Shown here: positions 1 to 7,900 of the stretch, one piece after another
Position numbering within the stretch: position 1 is the stretch's first letter
Layout of the letters: every line of letters begins with the position of its first letter
Assembly: GCA_947167455.1 (NCBI GenBank)
Contig: CAMVIB010000015.1
Location: forward strand, 1-61,030
Origin: an uncultured Prevotellaceae bacterium
Lineage (GTDB): Bacteria; Bacteroidota; Bacteroidia; Bacteroidales; Bacteroidaceae
DNA length: 61,030 nucleotides
Direction: 5' to 3'
Program-made: the position numbers and the translations under genes
The notes under the pieces: model-generated
Databases searched by the model: none
Seen by the model: the letters and a program-made list of their open reading frames with translations, nothing else
What the model was told of the DNA's origin: nothing

Positions 1-2
1 TG

Positions 3-2651
3 ACGGTCAAGAAGTTGGGCAATGCGGATTATGGTTTAGCGGACAGTAATAATTATTATTATCTGTATCACAGTGTTGTCAACGGTACACAGCTCACGGC
101 AACAGTAGAGGTGGATCAGGATGCCACCTTCACGTTCAATTACAGTAGTGGCAATGGATCCTTAGATATCCTCCTCGACGGAGAACTATATCAGAGCTTG
201 AACAGCTACCAGAGTAATGACGAAAGACGTTATTTCGTAGAACTTACCCCAGGACGACATTCCGTCACCTTCAAGGCTACCCGAAATAGCACTGGCTACC
301 TTAATCTCAGCCACTTTGCCGTCCAAGCTACACCTACCATCGTTGTCTCGCTCAGCCAGCCCGGCAGCCTCGGCACGGAAGTGCTGTACAAGGTGTCGCA
401 TGTGGCCGACGTGCGCAAGCTCGTAATCCAGGGTAACATCAACGCTGATGACTGGGCGCGCATCCTCATGATGACCAACCTCTACAGCCTGGACCTCACG
501 GACTGCACCATCACCGAGATCCCAGAGAGACAACTATCTCGCTACCACCATAGCAGTGAGCTCGACTTCCTGCACGAAGTGAAGCTGCCACGGACGCTAC
601 AGACAATCGGCGAGGACGCATTCCATGACACGTACTTGGATGAGATTGAGTTCCCCGAGGGACTCACATCGATTGGAGCGTATGCTTTCGGTGGTACTCG
701 CTTCACCGAGGCTATCATCCCTAACGGCGTAACATCAATCGGAAGTGGTGCCTTTTATTGGAACCATATGCTGCAGACGGTTCATTACCCAACATCTATG
801 ACATCCGTGCCAACCTCTTGTTTCAGCAACTGCGAAGTCCTTGAATATTTTCCATTACATGAGGGCATCAAGAGTATCGGCAGCGGTGCATTCCAATATT
901 GTTACGGTTTCCGCGATATCGAACTGCGTTTCCCAACGACTCTCACATCAATCGGCTCGTCGGCATACTACGGAACTAACATCAAGTCCGTGGTAGTGCC
1001 TGAGGGCGTAAGCGTAGGTAGTAGCACTTTCTATGGCTGCACCGCCATGACTTCCGCCGAATTCCCGACATCGTTTTCATTGGTGGACTACAGTGGCATA
1101 ATTAGATCCTGTAGCAGTCTGAAAGACTTATACATCAAATCGCCAACGATGCTGGCTGGCGACTATTATGAAAGCTTCCTCAACGGTTGTCCGTCGGACA
1201 TCACCATCCACGTACCCAACTTCGTGCGCACGACGTATATGCTCGACAAGTATTGGTACAACTACAACATCGTTGGCTTCGAGACAGACGACATCACAGC
1301 ATGGAACATCACGAGGCCACTGACGCTCAACGGCCAGGACCGTTTCGCCGGCACGCCCGACGTGACGTTGAGCAGCGTGGGTTCGCTGACGGTCAACGGC
1401 GACGCCGCACAGCCCATCAACAACCTCTCTTCGCGCTGGGACATCCGCAACAGCAGCGGTCCGCGCACGATGGTGCTTGCCAACAGCGACAACGTCAGCG
1501 TTGCCGGTACGCTGGAGAATCGCCTCTACACACAGAGCAAGGTGTGGGACTTCGTGAGCCTTCCCTTCGACGTGCGTGTGGGCGACATCGACTGGCAAGG
1601 TAAGCAGGCTGCCGTGCGCTACTATGACGGCGCCGCCCGCGCCGCCAACGGCACGGGTGCCAGCTGGAAGAACTACGGCGAGGACGACGTCATCCCTGCC
1701 GGCACGGGCTTCATCATCCAGACGAGTGCCAAGGGCTGGAACACGTTTAACTCGCTCGACAATGCCTCGAAACAGAACATCGTGAGCAACGCCGAGTTCG
1801 TGACGACACTGGCAGCCAACGCCAGCGAGGTGGCTGCCAACAAGGGCTGGAACCTCGTGGGCAACCCATGGCAGACATGGTACAATATCCATAAGCTGAA
1901 CTTCACGGCACCTATCACAGTATGGAACGGCAACAACCGCACATACGAGGCATACAGCATCCAGGATGACGACTACGCTCTGGCTCCGAATCAGGCCTTC
2001 TTCGTGCAGTGTCCTGACGAGGTCACGAGCATCGGTTTCCCCACCAGCGGTCGCCAGCTCACCAGCGAGATTACCGACCAGAACGGCATCAAGGCACGCT
2101 ACCCGCAGACGGCTGCGCGCCAGCTCATAGACATCACGCTGGCGCAGGGCGACTTCACCGACCGCACGCGTGTCGTTGTCAATGCCGAGGCCGCTCTGGG
2201 CTTCGAGATGACACGCGACGCCCAGAAGATGCGCAGCATGGACTCTACTGTGCCTCAATTGTTCACCGTGGCCGACGGTATGGAACTCTCCATCAACGAG
2301 CGTCCGCTAGCCGATGGCATCGTGGACCTTGGTTTCTACGCCCCACAGGGCGGGGTCTTCACCATCGCCGCCGTGCGTTGCCAAGCGGAAAGCGTGGTAC
2401 TGGAAGACCTGATAAGCGGCTCGCGAACAGACCTTACACAAGACGAGTATAACTTCACCGCCGATGCCGGTACTGCCACCCGGCGTTTCAGACTGCACAT
2501 ACAGGCCAATGACGTAAGCACCGACATCAATGTGCTGGAAACTGATAGTGGAACAAATGGGAATGACGATTGGTACGACCTCAGCGGTCGTCGTGCCACC
2601 GTGGGACAAAAGGGCATCGTTGTTCGCAACGGCAAGAAGATGCTGAAATAA
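3..2651 (+). CDS. BspA-like leucine-rich-repeat surface protein (5'-partial)
   Basis: This is a large secreted or surface protein whose reading frame is open to the window edge, so the true start and signal peptide lie upstream. The first ~110 residues look like a beta-sandwich. From about residue 150 to 420 there are BspA/TpLRR-type repeats built on the phrase LTSIGxxAFxxC. Then comes a long beta-rich region with phrases such as WDFVSLPFDV and KGWNLVGNPWQTW that recur in Prevotella surface proteins. The C-terminus YDLSGRR...GIVVRNGKKMLK matches the tail found on several other proteins in this window and resembles the end of a type IX secretion sorting domain. It is followed 16 nt later by the next surface gene, so the two are probably co-transcribed. 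The role (adhesion or polysaccharide binding) is inferred from the fold only. Confidence 0.85.
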   Translation, partial: TVKKLGNADYGLADSNNYYYLYHSVVNGTQLTATVEVDQDATFTFNYSSGNGSLDILLDGELYQSLNSYQSNDERRYFVELTPGRHSVTFKATRNSTGYLNLSHFAVQATPTIVVSLSQPGSLGTEVLYKVSHVADVRKLVIQGNINADDWARILMMTNLYSLDLTDCTITEIPERQLSRYHHSSELDFLHEVKLPRTLQTIGEDAFHDTYLDEIEFPEGLTSIGAYAFGGTRFTEAIIPNGVTSIGSGAFYWNHMLQTVHYPTSMTSVPTSCFSNCEVLEYFPLHEGIKSIGSGAFQYCYGFRDIELRFPTTLTSIGSSAYYGTNIKSVVVPEGVSVGSSTFYGCTAMTSAEFPTSFSLVDYSGIIRSCSSLKDLYIKSPTMLAGDYYESFLNGCPSDITIHVPNFVRTTYMLDKYWYNYNIVGFETDDITAWNITRPLTLNGQDRFAGTPDVTLSSVGSLTVNGDAAQPINNLSSRWDIRNSSGPRTMVLANSDNVSVAGTLENRLYTQSKVWDFVSLPFDVRVGDIDWQGKQAAVRYYDGAARAANGTGASWKNYGEDDVIPAGTGFIIQTSAKGWNTFNSLDNASKQNIVSNAEFVTTLAANASEVAANKGWNLVGNPWQTWYNIHKLNFTAPITVWNGNNRTYEAYSIQDDDYALAPNQAFFVQCPDEVTSIGFPTSGRQLTSEITDQNGIKARYPQTAARQLIDITLAQGDFTDRTRVVVNAEAALGFEMTRDAQKMRSMDSTVPQLFTVADGMELSINERPLADGIVDLGFYAPQGGVFTIAAVRCQAESVVLEDLISGSRTDLTQDEYNFTADAGTATRRFRLHIQANDVSTDINVLETDSGTNGNDDWYDLSGRRATVGQKGIVVRNGKKMLK

Positions 2652-2667
2652 AGAGGAGGATGAGACC

Positions 2668-4179
2668 ATGAACAGAATCAGATATCTAACCATCATAGCA
2701 TGGCTGGTGGGTGCGCTGGCGACCTGGGCACAGGGCGACTTCAACCCCACCAGTCCCGCCGAGCCGGGTCAGCCGCCGCGCAAGCTTGCGCTGGCGGTGG
2801 CCCCGGCTGAGGGTGGCTCGGTGAGCGGCAGCGGCCGCTACGTGCCTGGCACATCGGTAACGCTGCGTGCCTACAGCGCCACGGGCTTCGTGTTCGAAGC
2901 GTGGGTTAACGCTGCAGGCGACGTCCTCTCCACCGTGTCAAACTACAGTTACATCAAGGGCGAGGGCGACGAGCAGCTCACGGCCCGCTTCCGCTTCTGC
3001 CCCGATGCACCTGCCGAGCCGGAGGAGATTGCACAGAAGGTGTATTACCGCCTGAGCGTAGCCGCCGGCGAGGGCGGCTCGGTGAGCGGCGGCGGCCGCT
3101 ACCAGCCCGGCACGAGCGTCCGTGTGTATGCCTACACGCAGACGAACTATCTCTTCGATGGATGGTACGACGCCAATGGGCAGCGCCTCTCCACATCATC
3201 TTCCTTCGACTACACTACGACAGCCAACAACGTCACGCTGACGGCGCGCTTCCGCTTCAACCCCGACTCGCCCGGCGAGCCGGCAGAACCCATCGTGCGC
3301 CATAGCATTACCGTGCCGCAGACCGACGGCGGTTATGCCAACATTTCCTACACGCGCATCCTCACAGGCACGAGCACCACGCTCTACGCATACGCCAACA
3401 CTGGCTACCGCTTCGTGGGATGGTTCCTCAATGGTGAGCTTTATACCACGCTCCCGTCATTCTCATACACCATGGGCAACGATAATGTCGTGTTTGAACC
3501 TCAGTTCCGCTTCGACCCCGACTCGCCAGTGGAACCCAGCGCGGCGACGATGAAGAAGTTCACCTTCACACTATATAATAAGGTGTGCCGCCCCGGCGAC
3601 ACGGTGAAGTTCCCCGTCTATCTCACCACCACCGACGACCTCTACGACATGACCTTCCAGCTCACTTTCCCCAAGGACATGACGCCGGAGGTGCTCACGC
3701 CCGACGTGTCGGAGAAAGCCGAGGGCTACACGGTGAGCTTGGCCGAGATTACCGACCCTGAACAGATAGCCTCATCAGCTGTCGATGAGACAGCCACGGT
3801 ATATACGCTATCGTTCATCGGCGGACATACACCCTTGGGCAATACGGTGCTGCTCTCCTTCACCATGCACGTGGCAGACGACATCGCCACCGGCACGCAG
3901 TACCCCATACGCATCAACCAGGTGTCGATGACGCTGGCCGACGGCTCCACCATGACCGCCTCCACCCGCAACGGACGCATCTCGGTGTATAAGAATGGCG
4001 ACGTGAATGGCGACGACGCGCTCAACGTGGGCGACATCGTGACTCTGATGTCACACATCGTGGGCGACAAGACGGATGTGTTCATCGAGGAAGTTGCCAA
4101 CGTGGCCGATGACAACGAGGCCGTTAACGTGGGTGACATAGTGAAGCTTATGGATATGATAACCGAATCAGAACAATAA
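2668..4179 (+). CDS. Secreted InlB-repeat / cohesin-like / dockerin protein
   Basis: The 503-aa protein starts with a signal peptide (MNRIRYLTIIAWLVGALATWA). Three consecutive InlB B-type (Listeria-Bacteroides) repeats follow at roughly residues 40-110, 128-200 and 209-285, each carrying a GYxFxGW or similar phrase. Residues ~295-440 resemble a cohesin-like beta-sandwich (calcium-binding, protein-protein). The last 60 residues hold two dockerin-like halves, GDVNGDDALNVGDIVTLM and NVADDNEAVNVGDIVKLM, with typical Ca-binding Asp/Asn spacing. A surface scaffold or adhesion role is inferred. The next gene starts 12 nt downstream and also has a cohesin-like region, so the dockerin may dock to a neighbour product. 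Confidence 0.82.
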   Translation: MNRIRYLTIIAWLVGALATWAQGDFNPTSPAEPGQPPRKLALAVAPAEGGSVSGSGRYVPGTSVTLRAYSATGFVFEAWVNAAGDVLSTVSNYSYIKGEGDEQLTARFRFCPDAPAEPEEIAQKVYYRLSVAAGEGGSVSGGGRYQPGTSVRVYAYTQTNYLFDGWYDANGQRLSTSSSFDYTTTANNVTLTARFRFNPDSPGEPAEPIVRHSITVPQTDGGYANISYTRILTGTSTTLYAYANTGYRFVGWFLNGELYTTLPSFSYTMGNDNVVFEPQFRFDPDSPVEPSAATMKKFTFTLYNKVCRPGDTVKFPVYLTTTDDLYDMTFQLTFPKDMTPEVLTPDVSEKAEGYTVSLAEITDPEQIASSAVDETATVYTLSFIGGHTPLGNTVLLSFTMHVADDIATGTQYPIRINQVSMTLADGSTMTASTRNGRISVYKNGDVNGDDALNVGDIVTLMSHIVGDKTDVFIEEVANVADDNEAVNVGDIVKLMDMITESEQ

Positions 4180-4191
4180 CACAAGTTACAG

Positions 4192-5418
4192 ATGATCAAG
4201 AATCTTATTTCAACAATAGTCCTCGGCATGGCGGCGCTCGCTGCCCATGCCGAGGGTACAATTAGCAGTCCCAACGTATTGCTGCGTGCCGGTGACGTGG
4301 AGAACGTGGTGATAGCCTTTGCCACTGAGGCCGACAACTACCGTGGCTTTCAGTTCGACGTAGTACTGCCTACGGGCATCAACGTGGCTGGCATCTACGA
4401 CGTGGGACGCTGCGTCACGACAGGAGCCACCGACGAGGTGAGCATCAACAAGAAGGTGGGCAGCGCCGTGGCCATTGAAGGAACTACGACTCAGCGGCAG
4501 ACGGTTCTCTTCGCTGCCGACCACAATTTCTCAGTTGGCGAGGGCGCGCTGGCACGCATGGTGTTGAGCGCCGATGCCAGCGTAACGGCTGGCACTTATG
4601 TCGGACAGCTGACGAACGTGGTGCTCTCATACGCCGGAGGCACTACAGAGGATGCCGCACCATGTGAATTCACCATTGAGGTGTATGAAGGCAACGCACG
4701 CGTAGTCCTCGACGAGAATGCCACCACGGCTCCCGAGGCCAGCGACGGAGCCGTGGATGTGACGCTGCGGCGTACCATCAAGGCCGGTGAGTGGAGCACC
4801 ATCTGCCTGCCGTTTGCCATGACGGCCGTGCAGGTGACCGAGGCCTTCGGCAACGATGTGGAGCTGGCGGACTTTGCCGGCTATGAAGTCGAGGAAGACG
4901 CTGACGCGAACATAGTTGGCATACAGGTGAACTTCAACGCCGTCGTGCCGAAAGCCATCGAGGCCAACCACCCATATATAATAAAGGTGTCGGCTCCCGT
5001 GGCGGAGTTCAGCGTCTGTGGCGTAGATATCGACCCCGAGGAGGAACCCACCGTGGCGGCCGTCAAGCGCACGAAGAAGCAATGGAGCGAGATGATAGGC
5101 ACCTACGTTGCCGGCACGGAGCTTGAGGCGCAGACGTTGTTCCTGAGCGGCAACAAGTTCTACTACTCTGCGGGGCTGACGCAGATGAAGGCTTTCCGGG
5201 CCTATTTCGACTTCTACGATGTGTTGACGGATGTGGAGGACACCTATGGTGTGAAGCTGGCCCTAAGTCTCGACGGCATCTCGACGGGTATAGCCCGTAT
5301 GGAAAATGTAGAAAGTAAAATGGATGAGTCTGTCTATGACATCAGCGGCCGCCGCATAATGAAGCCTGTCCAACGCGGCGTTTATATCGTTGGCGGCCGC
5401 AAGGTGGCCGTCAAGTGA
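4192..5418 (+). CDS. Secreted cohesin-like protein with GRKVAVK C-terminal tail
   Basis: The 408-aa protein has a signal peptide ending near AAHA. A cohesin-like beta-domain at ~25-175 starts with VLLRAGDVENVVIAF and describes a change in state of a property in the style of dockerin-binding folds. A second beta-domain at ~185-330 begins TLRRTIKAGEWSTICLPFAM. The tail VYDISGRRIMKPVQRGVYIVGGRKVAVK ends the protein, quoted here only as its key phrases. The second domain is clearly homologous to the broken reverse-strand fragment at 5721-6082 and to part of the 1321-aa protein at 37840. A small-peptide gene follows after 28 nt. The exact function is unknown; a cell-surface or secreted location is likely. 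Confidence 0.8.
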   Translation: MIKNLISTIVLGMAALAAHAEGTISSPNVLLRAGDVENVVIAFATEADNYRGFQFDVVLPTGINVAGIYDVGRCVTTGATDEVSINKKVGSAVAIEGTTTQRQTVLFAADHNFSVGEGALARMVLSADASVTAGTYVGQLTNVVLSYAGGTTEDAAPCEFTIEVYEGNARVVLDENATTAPEASDGAVDVTLRRTIKAGEWSTICLPFAMTAVQVTEAFGNDVELADFAGYEVEEDADANIVGIQVNFNAVVPKAIEANHPYIIKVSAPVAEFSVCGVDIDPEEEPTVAAVKRTKKQWSEMIGTYVAGTELEAQTLFLSGNKFYYSAGLTQMKAFRAYFDFYDVLTDVEDTYGVKLALSLDGISTGIARMENVESKMDESVYDISGRRIMKPVQRGVYIVGGRKVAVK

Positions 5419-5446
5419 TGAGTGTAAAGTGTAAAATCTAAAGTTT

Positions 5447-5626
5447 ATGACAATGAAACAGGCATATATCATTCCCGAGACGTGCATCCTGATTGTGGAC
5501 AACGTGCAGCCACTGGCCGCCAGCGGCGTTACTTCAGACAACGGTATCGGCTATGGTGGTGTCGATACCGAAGGCACCCAGGATCCCGACGTGAAGGCGA
5601 GCAACTTCGATTTCGAGTGGGAATAA
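5447..5626 (+). CDS. Small (~59 aa) peptide of a window-wide paralogous family
   Basis: The short frame reads MTMKQAYIIPETC at its start, LAASG in the middle and DVKASNFDFEWE at its end. Two other genes here encode the same plan (41853 and 43773): MKKxYIxP, a hydrophobic stretch, L(L/S)AS, a low-complexity Gly/Ser/Asn/Asp linker, then DVK and an acidic/aromatic end. The shared ACAATGAA context suggests the second ATG (5453) may be the real start. It lies 28 nt after the surface-protein stop, so it is probably translated from the same mRNA. There is no cysteine-rich or lipobox pattern. Proteins of this look are common as hypotheticals in Prevotella and Bacteroides; no function is known to me. 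Confidence 0.68.
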   Translation: MTMKQAYIIPETCILIVDNVQPLAASGVTSDNGIGYGGVDTEGTQDPDVKASNFDFEWE

Positions 5627-5652
5627 CACCATAGTGCTATACCAGCCCTGCG

Positions 5653-5681
5653 GGCGCACCTGTCATCCCGGCAGGTGCGCC
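5653..5681 (+). terminator. Hairpin after surface-protein operon
   Basis: GGCGCACCTG pairs perfectly with CAGGTGCGCC around a 9-nt loop, 26 nt after the peptide stop. No strong T-tract follows, so it may act as a weak or processed 3' end. Confidence 0.5.
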
Positions 5682-5720
5682 TGCTGCTACTTATGGAGGC
5701 TACTTGCTAAAGGTATGACG

Positions 5721-6082
5721 TCACCATCCGAATGCAGCCGTCTTTTCCACCTCAGTTCCGTATTCGTCACTCTTTTCCACGTCCGTCACGGCGCCGGCCA
5801 GTGTGCAGTCGTCGGCATCGAACTCCGTGATGTCCTTCGATGTCTTGATGAGGAACGGCTTGCCGCCCGTCATGCCCCTGCGGGCGGTCATTGTGTACTC
5901 TGTGAAATTAATATTGATGGCATCCGGCGTCACGTCCTCGTCGTTGGCATATTCCGTCTCGAAGCCGCTGAACTCGGCCAGCTGAACGTCAGTCCCGAAG
6001 ATGTCTTCGGCCTTGGTCTTCGTCAACGTGAAGGGCAGCACGATGGTGCTCCAGCGCCCCGCCTTGATGGTACGTTTCATGT
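5721..6082 (-). pseudogene. Internal fragment of a surface-protein gene
   Basis: The reverse-strand frame gives KRTIKAGRWSTIVLPFTLTK and then a beta-domain that ends abruptly in KTAAFGW and a stop. It aligns with the second beta-domain (about residues 190-310) of the protein at 4192-5418, but both ends of the parent gene are missing: no signal peptide and no GKKVxVK tail. Its 5' side abuts a scrap of Rpn nuclease sequence. It is best read as debris of a third surface gene broken during insertion or deletion at this spot. Confidence 0.72.
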
Positions 6083-6086
6083 GCAC

Positions 6087-6148
6087 TCCCTGCTGCGAGC
6101 ATCGTGGAGGCAACGGGTCTCACGGCAGAAGAGGTCGGGTCGTTATAG
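6087..6148 (+). pseudogene. 3'-end remnant of an Rpn nuclease gene
   Basis: These 62 nt encode the last ~20 residues of the Rpn protein (PAASIVEATGLTAEE plus a short tail and TAG), nearly the same as the ends of the intact copies at 7234 and 42261. Everything upstream of the tail is gone and replaced by the reversed surface-protein fragment. The TTATAGCT stop context matches the second intact copy better than the first. Confidence 0.75.
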
Positions 6149-6190
6149 CTGCAGACGAAGACCACGTTGAGGGCTTGTCGGTGATATGCC

Positions 6191-6214
6191 GGTGACGTGA
6201 TTGCGGATAATCAT
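6191..6214 (-). repeat. Terminal scrap of the MITE-like element upstream of Rpn copy 1
   Basis: Read on the minus strand this is ATGATTATCCGCAATCACGTCACC, given here as the element end ATGATTATCCGCAATC plus 8 nt. It is the same terminus seen at 43329, 51331, 51590 and 60979. It marks the left edge of identity between the two Rpn units, so the duplicated Rpn segment carries the element's end with it. Confidence 0.7.
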
Positions 6215-6256
6215 TACTTTTTTGCCGAATGACTTGCTCGTTCGGCGAATAAGGGC

Positions 6257-6264
6257 TATCTTTG
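6257..6264 (+). promoter_or_regulatory. Promoter of Rpn copy 1 (TATCTTTG, -33 TTG)
   Basis: TATCTTTG fits the Bacteroidetes -7 box. TTG at 6234-6236 gives a 20-nt spacer. It is 26 nt upstream of the start codon and is identical in copy 2. Confidence 0.7.
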
Positions 6265-6289
6265 CGGCATCATCATAAAGCGACACTTC

Positions 6290-7234
6290 ATGGGACGATT
6301 CATCAATCCATTCACCGACACGGGCTTCAAGCGGCTCTTCGGACAGGAGTTCTCAAAGCCCATCCTCATCAGCTTCCTCAACGAGCTGCTGCACGATGAG
6401 CGCGCCATCGTCGATCTGCACTACCTCGACAAGGAGCAGATCGGTGTCTATGACGGCCAGCGCTCGCTCATCTACGACGTGCTGTGCGAGACGGACACTG
6501 GCGAGAAGATCATCGTTGAGATGCAGAACCGCTACCAGCCCTTCTTCCGCGAGCGCAGCATCTACTACGCCGCGCGCGCCATCGTGGAGCAGGGACAGCA
6601 CGGGCGGCAGTGGGAGTACGACCTGAAGGCCGTATATCTCGTGGCATTCATGGACTTCCAGCTCAGCGACGGCAGCCGTGACTTCCGCATCGACGTGGCG
6701 CTGATGGACATGGAGCGCCACACGCTATTCTCCGACAAGGTGCGGATGGTGTATCTCCAGCTGCCGTTCTTCACGAAGGAGGAGGACGCTTGCGTCAGTA
6801 CCTTCGACCGTATGATATATGTGTTGAAGCACATGGACGTGTTCGACCGCATGCCGTGGGCGGCGAAGAACTCGGTGTTCGAGCGCATGGCAGAGATAGC
6901 CGAGGTGGCCAAGCTCGGCCATGACGAGCGCATACAGTATGAGGCGGACCTGAAAAGCTACCGCGACACGATGGCGGTGATGCACGGCCAGTTCCTGCAG
7001 GGTGAGGAGAAGGGTAAGCAGCAGGGTTTCGAGCAGGGACTTGAGCAGGGCATTGCGCAGGGCATGAAACAAGGCTTGGAGCAGGGGCTTGCGCAGGGTA
7101 TAGCGCAGGGTCGTGAGCAAGGTAGCCGTCAGGCGTCGTATGCCATTGCCCGCAACCTCAAGTCGCTTGGGATCCCTGCTGCGAGCATCGTGGAGGCCAC
7201 GGGTCTCACGGCAGAAGAGATAGGGCTGTTGTAG
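6290..7234 (+). CDS. Rpn-family PD-(D/E)XK nuclease / putative transposase, copy 1
   Basis: The 314-aa protein starts MGRFINPFTDTGFKRLFG, the hallmark of Bacteroidetes Rpn (recombination-promoting nuclease) proteins. The nuclease core covers about residues 1-230, with the LIYDVLCETDTGEKIIVEMQ segment holding the D and ExQ catalytic positions. A run of xxQG units follows (FEQGLEQGIAQGMKQG and so on), then a conserved tail SRQASYAIARNLKSLG...EE. A near-identical copy lies inverted at 42261-43253, differing mainly in the number of xxQG units (16 residues fewer here). Rpn proteins cleave DNA and promote RecA-independent recombination in E. coli, and related ones act against phage. Which role applies here is open. 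Confidence 0.88.
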   Translation: MGRFINPFTDTGFKRLFGQEFSKPILISFLNELLHDERAIVDLHYLDKEQIGVYDGQRSLIYDVLCETDTGEKIIVEMQNRYQPFFRERSIYYAARAIVEQGQHGRQWEYDLKAVYLVAFMDFQLSDGSRDFRIDVALMDMERHTLFSDKVRMVYLQLPFFTKEEDACVSTFDRMIYVLKHMDVFDRMPWAAKNSVFERMAEIAEVAKLGHDERIQYEADLKSYRDTMAVMHGQFLQGEEKGKQQGFEQGLEQGIAQGMKQGLEQGLAQGIAQGREQGSRQASYAIARNLKSLGIPAASIVEATGLTAEEIGLL

Positions 7235-7268
7235 CGAAAGACGTGTCACGCCGTCGAAGCCAAACACG

Positions 7269-7344
7269 CCCCTAGGGGAGTTGGCTAACTCCCCTAGGCG
7301 AGTTACATTACTCCCCTAGGCGAGTTACGTAACTCCCCTAGGGG
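7269..7344. repeat. 76-bp palindromic array, copy 1 (four CCTAGG cores)
   Basis: CCTAGG occurs at 7271, 7293, 7315 and 7337, exactly 22 bp apart, and the array begins and ends with CCCCTAGGGG. The spacers are themselves near-palindromes of the form GAGTTAcgTAACTC, so dyad centres alternate every 11 bp. Copies 2 and 3 at 37326 and 54686 have the same length and pitch. It lies between the 3' end of the Rpn gene and the 3' end of the tRNA pair. Confidence 0.85.
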
Positions 7345-7425
7345 ATTATCGCGGCAGCCAGAGATGATAATTGCGGCAGCCCCCGAAGTTATTATCGCGG
7401 CAGCCAGAGGTCATTATCTCGGTGT
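7345..7425. repeat. Degenerate 22-24 bp tandem repeats beside the palindromic array
   Basis: The core GCGGCAGCC starts at 7351, 7373 and 7397, with a weaker fourth unit near 7419, each flanked by an AT-rich TTATTATC-like block. The pitch of 22, 24 and 22 bp is close to that of the adjacent CCTAGG array. The remainder of 7235-7479 shows no gene. Confidence 0.6.
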
Positions 7426-7479
7426 AACAGGATGGATCTCTTTTGCGGCAAGTCGTGTCATGACATGGCAGAAGAGTAT

Positions 7480-7525
7480 AAAAAAGCAGCGAGCAGTCCT
7501 GACAATTGTCCTGACTGCTCGCTGC
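7480..7525 (-). terminator. Intrinsic terminator of the tRNA-Leu/tRNA-Val unit
   Basis: On the minus strand a perfect 13-bp stem GCAGCGAGCAGTC/GACTGCTCGCTGC is followed by TTTTTT, directly after the tRNA-Val 3' end. This is a strong rho-independent terminator. Confidence 0.85.
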
Positions 7526-7530
7526 TGCTG

Positions 7531-7604
7531 TGTCGACACTTGGACTCGAACCAAGGACCCCCACCATGTCAAGGTGATACTCTAACCAGCTGAGCTATGC
7601 CGAC
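7531..7604 (-). tRNA. tRNA-Val (anticodon GAC)
   Basis: A 74-nt cloverleaf on the minus strand. The acceptor GTCGGCA pairs with TGTCGAC (one G-U), the D-arm is GCTCAGCTGGTTAGAGT, and the anticodon stem TCACC/GGTGG flanks the loop TTGACAT (anticodon GAC). The T-arm CTTGG-TTCGAGT-CCAAG is perfect and the discriminator is A. CCA is not encoded, as is usual for Bacteroidetes. It is transcribed after tRNA-Leu from one promoter. Confidence 0.95.
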
Positions 7605-7651
7605 GATTCAGAGTGTCATTTTCTCTCTACCGACCGCCTCAGAGAAGTGCG

Positions 7652-7733
7652 TACGCCTGATAAGACTCGAACTTACACGCCTTGCGGCACCAGATCCTAA
7701 GTCTGGCGTGTCTACCAATTCCACCACAAGCGC
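7652..7733 (-). tRNA. tRNA-Leu (anticodon UAG)
   Basis: An 82-nt class II tRNA on the minus strand. The acceptor is GCGCTTG/CAGGCGT with wobble pairs, the anticodon stem CCAGA/TCTGG surrounds the loop CTTAGGA (anticodon TAG), and a variable arm TGCCGCAAGGCG is present. The T-loop is TTCGAGT and the discriminator A. Confidence 0.93.
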
Positions 7734-7749
7734 ATCGGTTTTGACGGCG

Positions 7750-7757
7750 CAAAGGTA
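7750..7757 (-). promoter_or_regulatory. Promoter of the tRNA pair (TACCTTTG, TTTG at -33)
   Basis: The minus-strand TACCTTTG is 17 nt before the tRNA-Leu 5' end, with TTTG (complement of 7777-7780) 19 nt upstream. It is one of the clearest Bacteroidetes-type promoters in the window. Confidence 0.8.
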
Positions 7758-7851
7758 TGGCTTTTCTGCGACATGGCAAAGCAAAATCGTTTTTTTTTTC
7801 GTCTGAGCCATAAAAAAGGCCGAAAAGATGGCCGTTTTTCTCTGTTTTTTG

Positions 7852-7859
7852 TAGTTTTG
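7852..7859 (+). promoter_or_regulatory. Promoter of sbcDC (TAGTTTTG)
   Basis: TAGTTTTG lies 42 nt upstream of the sbcD start. No convincing -33 TTG is seen at the ideal distance. Confidence 0.5.
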
Positions 7860-7900
7860 CAGTCTCTATGCATTCATCGCTTCATTTGCTATCATGACAG

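Noticed and set aside
7269..7344. CRISPR array
   Set aside because: The repeats are perfect palindromes with 11-bp alternating dyads, no unique spacers of 30-40 nt and no cas genes in the window.
7597..7811. Short frames on both strands across the tRNA genes
   Set aside because: They coincide with tRNA-Leu and its promoter, and the products have no likeness to any family.
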